Assembly: GCA_021796375.1 (NCBI GenBank)
Contig: JAJYJF010000001.1
Location: 17,368 to 27,119, forward strand
DNA from: Chloroflexota bacterium
GTDB taxonomy: Bacteria > Chloroflexota > Anaerolineae > Anaerolineales > Anaerolineaceae
Direction: 5' to 3'
Length of the DNA: 9,752 bases
This document shows, one piece after another, positions 4,830 to 9,752 of this stretch; the first letter of the stretch is position 1; each line of letters starts with the position of its first letter. The position numbers and the translations under genes are program-made. The notes under the pieces were generated by a model. It ran no database searches and was not told the origin of the DNA. It was given only the letters and a program-made list of their open reading frames with translations.

Positions 4830-6324
4830 CGGCCTGCTGGTCAAGCTGCTGGGCGCCTTTTTCCTGGTCGTCGCCGTGGGGGCGGGGATCATCGCCTGGG
4901 CCGTCTCGCGGACGACCGAAAATGCCTTCACGGTTTACACCACCCGCAGCGGGCAGGTCTGGGCGCAGGCTCTGGCGCCGCAGCTGGCCGAGTTCTATGC
5001 CCAGAACCAGAGCTGGGAGGGCGTTTCGGCCCTGCTGGACAGCGGTCTGGCAGCGCCCGCCCAGGGGAACGGCATGAGCGGTTCCGGGATGAGCATGGCG
5101 CCCGCAGCCGGGGCAGGGGCGGGGAGCGCCGGCCGCGGTCAGGGAGCTCGCGCGGGGCAAAATCGCCTGGCGATGGGCATGCTCGGCATGATGGACCAGC
5201 GTCTGGTCCTGGCCGATGCCCGGGGGCAGGTGTTGTATGATTCCAGCGGCGATTTCGCCGGAAAGATGCTTTCTGCCAGCCAGGTCGGGCTGGGCGCCCC
5301 GATTAACGTTGCCGGAAAGACCGTCGGGACCCTGATCGTCATCCCCGGGTCGCAGCTCATCAGCGGCACGCCCGCCGGGGATTTTACCCGGACGGTCAAC
5401 CAATCCATCCTGATCGCGGTGGTCATCGCCGGCGCGATCGCCCTGCTGCTGGGCGCGGGGTTGTTCTTCCAGATCACGGCGCCCCTCCGCCGGCTTCGGG
5501 AGGTGGCCCAGGCGATCGCCGCCGGCGACCTCGACCAGCGGGTTTCGATCCGGTCTAAAGATGAAATTGGCGACCTGGGGCAGACCTTCAACCAGATGGC
5601 GGAGAGCCTAGGGCGGGCTCAGCTCCAGCGCCGCGAGTTGGTCGCCGCCGTGGCCCACGAGCTGCGCACCCCGCTCGCGGTGATGCAGGCGAACCTGGAA
5701 GGCATGCAGGATGGGGTGATCCCCAACGATCTGGAGCAGCTCGGGTCGCTTCACGAGCAGGTCCTGCACCTGAGCCGGCTGGTCGGCGACCTGCGCCTGC
5801 TGTCGCTCGCCGAAGCCGGCGAGCTGACCCTGGAGCGCCAGCCGGTGGATCTCGGCGAGCTGGCCGCCCGGGCGGCCGAGCAGTTCCGGCCCAGGACGGC
5901 TGAGAAAAATATCGATCTGGAAGTGCGGGTGGGAAAGGATCTCCCCCGTGCGGCCGTCGATGCGGACCGCATCAACCAGGCGCTGAACAACCTGCTCGAG
6001 AATGCCCTGCGCTATACCCCCGAGCGGGGGCGGATCGAGATCGGGGTCGAAGCGGAGAAAAGCAGCCCCCGGCAGGTGCGCCTGTGGGTGGCCGATACCG
6101 GCCCCGGGATCGCGCCGGAGGACCTGCCGTTTATCTTTGACCGGTTTTACCGGGGAGACAAGTCGCGGTCGAGGATCAGCGGGGGATCCGGGTTAGGGCT
6201 GGCGATCGTCAAGCAGCTCGTTGAGGCGCACGGGGGGAAAGTGGAAGTCTCCAGCTCAACCCACTCAAGCGGGGATCGTCAAGAGCCGGGTACCCGGGTG
6301 GTGCTGACTTTACCGGCTCCCTGA
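4822..6324 (+). CDS. Membrane sensor histidine kinase with a Met-rich extracytoplasmic region
   Basis: The product is a 500-residue kinase, partner of the preceding regulator. TM1 spans about residues 5-28, the extracytoplasmic sensor 29-193, TM2 about 194-218 and HAMP about 216-268. The dimerisation domain has phosphoacceptor H279 in AHELRTP. The ATPase domain has N394 in LLENALRYTP, DTGPGI at 425-430, an F-box-like IFDRFYRGD and GGSGLGLAI at 454-462. All catalytic boxes are intact. The sensor holds seven methionines in 40 residues (M85, M90, M92, M118, M120, M123, M124) around a Gly/Ala low-complexity stretch. Met clusters in exported domains commonly bind Cu(I) or Ag(I), so a metal signal is possible but unproven. 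ATG 4822 is chosen because GGAGG (4808-4812) is 9 nt upstream and the gene overlaps the regulator's stop; the in-frame upstream ATG at 4789 lies deep inside the regulator gene. Confidence 0.95.
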   Translation: MRSGLLVKLLGAFFLVVAVGAGIIAWAVSRTTENAFTVYTTRSGQVWAQALAPQLAEFYAQNQSWEGVSALLDSGLAAPAQGNGMSGSGMSMAPAAGAGAGSAGRGQGARAGQNRLAMGMLGMMDQRLVLADARGQVLYDSSGDFAGKMLSASQVGLGAPINVAGKTVGTLIVIPGSQLISGTPAGDFTRTVNQSILIAVVIAGAIALLLGAGLFFQITAPLRRLREVAQAIAAGDLDQRVSIRSKDEIGDLGQTFNQMAESLGRAQLQRRELVAAVAHELRTPLAVMQANLEGMQDGVIPNDLEQLGSLHEQVLHLSRLVGDLRLLSLAEAGELTLERQPVDLGELAARAAEQFRPRTAEKNIDLEVRVGKDLPRAAVDADRINQALNNLLENALRYTPERGRIEIGVEAEKSSPRQVRLWVADTGPGIAPEDLPFIFDRFYRGDKSRSRISGGSGLGLAIVKQLVEAHGGKVEVSSSTHSSGDRQEPGTRVVLTLPAP

Positions 6325-6442
6325 TCCGATCCGCTGTTCCATGGATCCGGCCGGGCAAGCTCGGGGAAAATGGACCTGTCAATAGCGGAATGCGAATGGC
6401 TAAAGGCGAGTTTCACACCTGGTGGCCCAATGGGCAAAAGAT
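6325..6442. other. Convergent intergenic region
   Basis: These 118 bp lie between the kinase stop (+) and the giant repeat protein stop (-). The only structure is a weak four-pair hairpin, GCCC-AAT-GGGC (6424-6434), followed on the plus strand by AAAAGATTTATTT, a poor terminator candidate for the kinase. Confidence 0.4.
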
Positions 6443-9400
6443 TTATTTGGTGATCGTGGGAAGATAGAGGCGCAGTTTGCCATCAAAGGGTTCGACAAAG
6501 GGCACCAGGATGTCTTGGACCACACCACCGATTAAATTGCTCTGGATATAAGCCTCTACGGCCACACGTGGATGAGAGCCCTGCGCAGAGGTTGGACTGG
6601 GCGCAACCACAAGGGTGGCGGTGATCTGCTGGCCGGGGTTCAGGGTGACGGTGCTGGGCGTGATGGAGACCCCCCAATCATCCGGCAGGTCAATCGGGCG
6701 CACCTTTAAGTCAATTGTCTCTGGCTGGAGCTGGGGGTTGCCGACCTGTATCGAATAGGTTTGCGTGGAGGTGAGAAATAGCTGGTTCGGCGGGGTGGCG
6801 CCTGACAGGCCGGCTTGATACGCCAAAGCGCTGGTTGCAGGAGATGTAGCCTGAAAGGCCTGAGCGGCCTGGCGCAAAGCGCTGGACATCGCCTGCACCA
6901 GGGCGGTGACGCTGCCAGCCGCCAGGTTCGGATCCTCGTTGATGCGCGTCTGGCGGATCTCTTCAATTTCATCGGGTGTCAGGCCGATGGCTTGAGCCGC
7001 GGTCAGGTCATCGGTGTTAAAGCCATAGTTGAACAGGCGATCCTGGTATGCCTTGATATCATCCACGGTGAAGGCCCGGTCGGGTATGCCCTCGCTTTGC
7101 ATTTCGGCGATCATGGCGTCCAGCTTGTCGGCGGTGTTGGTCATGGCGCTGGCCGACAGCGACCGGTAGTAAAGGTACGCTGAAGCCTGCAAAGAGGCCC
7201 ATTGCAGGGAGTTCGCTTCAGTGGCACCGGAATACCTGTCCAGTGAGATCTCTGCGGCGTCCAACTTGGAGGTCAGGTCGAGCGCGGCAGTCATCAAGTC
7301 ATTGGCTGCCTGAGCCCGAGCGGCGCTGATGCCATTTCCCGCCTGAACCGGCGTAAAGGTGAATTGCTCAAGCGTGGCCTGCACGGTGTAATCCTGGCGC
7401 GGGGGATCTTTTTTTAAAATGCCATTCACTATTCCCCATTTCGAGAAATTAAAATCGAGGATTTTACTGAACAGCCAGTTCGGGATAAAGAATCCGGTGG
7501 CGTCCGCGGGCGAACTCACCACGTCCACAGCAGTCTGCGCATTGGAAATGGCGTTGATGCCTGACTGGGCCTTCCCCGCAGCGCCTTTTTGGGAGTAGGT
7601 ATTCAGGTGGGCCGGGGCGATATCCAGGTTCCGCTGAGAAGATCCTGAGGAAAAGAATCCCAGGGGCCCAGTTAACGCGGCCGATAGACTGCTTGCAGCC
7701 TGCGCCGAAAACAGCACCTGCACGCAATAATGCCCGGAAATTAAAGGAGTCCAGACTACCTGGGCGGTGCCCTGACCGTTTGCCGGGATCGTAATTTGCT
7801 GCTCTCCTATTGGGCCAAAAGTCAGGCCGATGCCTTCCTGGGCGATTCCGAAGGTGGCGGTCAATGTGATCGGAGAGGAATCTGGATTTGTAAAATGAGC
7901 CGATAGAGTCGTTGCTACTCCCTGAATGACCGGCATCGGATTCACCTGAATGCCGTCATTCATGTAGGGCGCGGCCGAATCGGGAAGAACCTGGTCGGCG
8001 CTGGAGGCAGACGTAAATGTGATCGTGGCGCTGGCGCCGCGGGCGCTTTCACAATTCCCCAGGTAGGATAAGGATGGCATCAGCTGCGCGTCGCCGGACG
8101 TTGTGGAAGTGATAAACGCCCAGGTCTGCCCCTGCACATCGGTAGTTCCACCGTCGGTGACACTTCCCAGCGAGCTGATCAGATTTACCGTGCGCCCTGA
8201 CAGGGGAAGCCCATTCCCGTCTCTGACGGTGATCCTGACCCAGGCGCGGCTGACGCCATCCGCCGGGACGAACCAGCGTAAGGGTGACATACTGACCAAA
8301 ATGGCATCCCCGCCCGTCAAATCGGTAGATTGCAGGGTCCCAGAAGTCAGGAAAGGCTCGAAAGCAACTTTGCCGTTGATCCGGCCGCCGGAGCCAGTAG
8401 GGTTGCAGCCGTTTGCCACCACTGGACCGCTGGCGGACCCCCACCAGTTATTGTCCGCCATCAAGTCAACGGCGGGGTCGTTATTTTCAACAGCAAAATT
8501 GCTGTTATTGAGGATCTGGTTGTTATGAATGCTGGAACCAGCACCCCCAGGGCCGGCATAAAAACCGTCCGAACCTGAGGACAGGATCTGGCTGTCTGTG
8601 ATGTTCACTTTACCGTTATCGACCTCTATTTCGGGGACCCCATTGCCCCCGTATTCGACGGTTGCATACTGGATTGTAGAGCCCGTGTTGGGCTGCGATG
8701 CTGTGCCAAGGATCTGGATGCTGTCCCACCAGCCGGGGCCCGGGGTCTTACCGGCGGGGAAGTTGCCGGTGAAGATGATCGGCTGGGTCGCCGTGCCGAC
8801 CGCGTTGAGAATGCCATTGGCGATGAGGCTGACATATTGATCCAGGCGAACTTCCACCCCGGGGGCGATGGTCAGGGTGCCTCCGGCCGCCAGGGTCTCA
8901 TTTCCAACCAGGTAATAGGGCAGCCCGCTGGCCTCCCAGGTGACGTTTCCGGTCAGTGTGCCGCCGTCCAAAGCGATGCCATCGTACGTGTTGCCGGAGG
9001 CGCTCAGGTTGGCCAGGACAGGGTCGACCGAGCTGTCGAAAAGCTCAACCGCATAGCCGCTGTTCGAATTTACATCCTTGATGTTCGAGCTGAAGGAGGT
9101 ATCCGAGATATCGGGGATGCCGCCAGTGTCGGCGTAGACGCCGTCGCCGTCGGCGTCATCGATGTTGGCGTGGCTGATGGTCACGTGGGCGTATTTCAGG
9201 TAGAGATTGGCATGGGCAAGTAAGTGATAGCCATCGCCGCCGTATTGGATGTTGACGTAGGAGAGGATGGAGCCCGTGTTAAGATGGGTGCTGTCCGCGC
9301 CCAGGATCTGGATGCAGTTCCACCAGCCATTGGTTGAGGTTGTGCCGGTGAAGGTGATCGGCTGGGTCGCCGTGCCGACCGCGTTGAGAATGCCATTGGC

Positions 9401-9752
9401 GATGAGGCTGACATATTGGTCCAGGCGAACTTCCACCCCGGGTGCGATGGTCAGGGTGCCTCCGGCCGCCAGGGTCTCATTTCCAACCAGGTAATAGGGC
9501 AGTCCGCTGGCCTCCCAGGTGACGTTTCCGGTCAGTGTGCCGCCGTCCAAAGCGATGCCATCGTACGTGTTGCCGGAGGCGCTCAGGTTGGCCAGGACAG
9601 GGTCGACCGAGCTGTCGCCAAGCTGAACCGCATAGCCGCTGTTCGAATTTACATCCTTGATGTTCGAGCTGAAGGAGGTATCCGAGATATCGGGGATGCC
9701 GCCAGTGTCGGCGTAGACGCCGTCGCCGTCGGCGTCATCGATGTTGGCGTGG
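6443..9752 (-). CDS. Giant secreted parallel beta-helix repeat protein, C-terminal part (partial)
   Basis: The minus-strand frame is open from the window edge to TAA at 6443, giving 1,102 visible residues; the N-terminus and any signal peptide lie outside. TTG at 9550 is mid-repeat and not a start. Residues 1-453 are beta-helix (pectin-lyase-like): a 193-residue repeat with TLTIAPGVEVRLD, TATQPITFTG and DADGDGVYADTGG, ending in a degenerate unit with the NNWWGSASGP motif (435-444). An invasin-like (Big_1) Ig domain follows at about 485-582 (RITVRDGNGLPLSGRTVNL), then a CARDB-like beta domain at 599-683 and an all-alpha region at about 782-972 with no family I recognise. A NEW3-like beta domain lies at 997-1083 (VSITPSTVTLNPGQQITATL). 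It ends LRLYLPTITK, like the hydrophobic C-terminal tails of many Chloroflexota exported proteins. The likely role is surface attachment or polymer binding; no catalytic residues were identified. No LPXTG anchor is seen. Confidence 0.88.
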   Translation of the reverse strand, partial: HANIDDADGDGVYADTGGIPDISDTSFSSNIKDVNSNSGYAVQLGDSSVDPVLANLSASGNTYDGIALDGGTLTGNVTWEASGLPYYLVGNETLAAGGTLTIAPGVEVRLDQYVSLIANGILNAVGTATQPITFTGTTSTNGWWNCIQILGADSTHLNTGSILSYVNIQYGGDGYHLLAHANLYLKYAHVTISHANIDDADGDGVYADTGGIPDISDTSFSSNIKDVNSNSGYAVELFDSSVDPVLANLSASGNTYDGIALDGGTLTGNVTWEASGLPYYLVGNETLAAGGTLTIAPGVEVRLDQYVSLIANGILNAVGTATQPIIFTGNFPAGKTPGPGWWDSIQILGTASQPNTGSTIQYATVEYGGNGVPEIEVDNGKVNITDSQILSSGSDGFYAGPGGAGSSIHNNQILNNSNFAVENNDPAVDLMADNNWWGSASGPVVANGCNPTGSGGRINGKVAFEPFLTSGTLQSTDLTGGDAILVSMSPLRWFVPADGVSRAWVRITVRDGNGLPLSGRTVNLISSLGSVTDGGTTDVQGQTWAFITSTTSGDAQLMPSLSYLGNCESARGASATITFTSASSADQVLPDSAAPYMNDGIQVNPMPVIQGVATTLSAHFTNPDSSPITLTATFGIAQEGIGLTFGPIGEQQITIPANGQGTAQVVWTPLISGHYCVQVLFSAQAASSLSAALTGPLGFFSSGSSQRNLDIAPAHLNTYSQKGAAGKAQSGINAISNAQTAVDVVSSPADATGFFIPNWLFSKILDFNFSKWGIVNGILKKDPPRQDYTVQATLEQFTFTPVQAGNGISAARAQAANDLMTAALDLTSKLDAAEISLDRYSGATEANSLQWASLQASAYLYYRSLSASAMTNTADKLDAMIAEMQSEGIPDRAFTVDDIKAYQDRLFNYGFNTDDLTAAQAIGLTPDEIEEIRQTRINEDPNLAAGSVTALVQAMSSALRQAAQAFQATSPATSALAYQAGLSGATPPNQLFLTSTQTYSIQVGNPQLQPETIDLKVRPIDLPDDWGVSITPSTVTLNPGQQITATLVVAPSPTSAQGSHPRVAVEAYIQSNLIGGVVQDILVPFVEPFDGKLRLYLPTITK
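8594..9752 (-). repeat. 579-bp in-frame tandem repeat (two units in view, continuing outside)
   Basis: Sequence at position n recurs at n+579 (193 codons). Compared by eye, 8765-9173 and 9344-9752 differ at only 7 of 409 positions. The rest of the unit (about 8594-8764 against 9173-9343) has diverged and contains an indel. A more degenerate half unit follows towards 8400. The array is cut by the window end, so the total copy number is unknown. Confidence 0.93.

Noticed and set aside
4098..4931. 277-codon minus-strand ORF opposite the response regulator
   Set aside because: Antisense shadow of a complete OmpR-family gene; composition driven by codon bias.
9121..9172. Repetitive GCCGTCGGCGTC-type sequence as a possible regulatory or CRISPR-like repeat
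   Set aside because: It encodes the Asp-Gly-rich DADGDG turn of the protein repeat and has no spacer structure.
9548..9550. TTG at 9550 as start of the large repeat protein
   Set aside because: The frame continues upstream without a stop to the window edge, and the same Leu codon lies inside the next repeat unit, so the gene is simply truncated.

Overview
The window is GC-rich bacterial chromosomal DNA with densely packed genes on both strands. It most resembles Chloroflexota (Anaerolineae-like). The pointers are a DUF5667 protein coupled to an ECF sigma factor, a giant secreted beta-helix protein ending in a hydrophobic 'LYLP' tail, and a NifX-like/thioredoxin pair. This assignment rests on family composition and is moderately confident. 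No rRNA, tRNA, CRISPR array, insertion sequence or phage gene is visible.

Layout. (1) 1-1176, minus strand: an ECF sigma factor (GTG start at 1176) overlaps by 20 bp a membrane protein with a DUF5667 domain that runs off the left edge. (2) 1177-1401: a divergent regulatory region with three 11-bp-spaced direct repeats and a perfect TATAAT. (3) 1402-2007, plus strand: a second, RpoE-like ECF sigma factor with no anti-sigma gene beside it. (4) 2025-3073, minus strand: a NifX-like protein and then a thioredoxin-DUF2892 membrane fusion, ending at an intrinsic terminator. A doubtful 91-codon Cys-containing ORF lies just upstream. (5) 3540-3959, minus strand: a DUF202 (YidH-like) membrane protein with a TTG start. 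(6) 4125-6324, plus strand: an OmpR-family response regulator and its histidine kinase, overlapping by 8 bp. (7) 6443-9752, minus strand: the C-terminal 1,102 residues of a very large secreted protein containing a 193-residue (579-bp) tandem repeat, running off the right edge.

How they may work together. The response regulator promoter carries two TTCACA half-sites 11 bp apart where a -35 would be. The same 15-base core, with one mismatch and in opposite orientation, lies between the two ECF sigma genes. This suggests that the two-component system controls itself and at least one ECF sigma gene. The kinase sensor region is Met-rich, which suggests Cu/Ag or redox sensing. The nearby thioredoxin fusion and NifX-like protein fit an envelope metal/redox stress locus, but that link is inference. 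The large repeat protein is probably unrelated in function.
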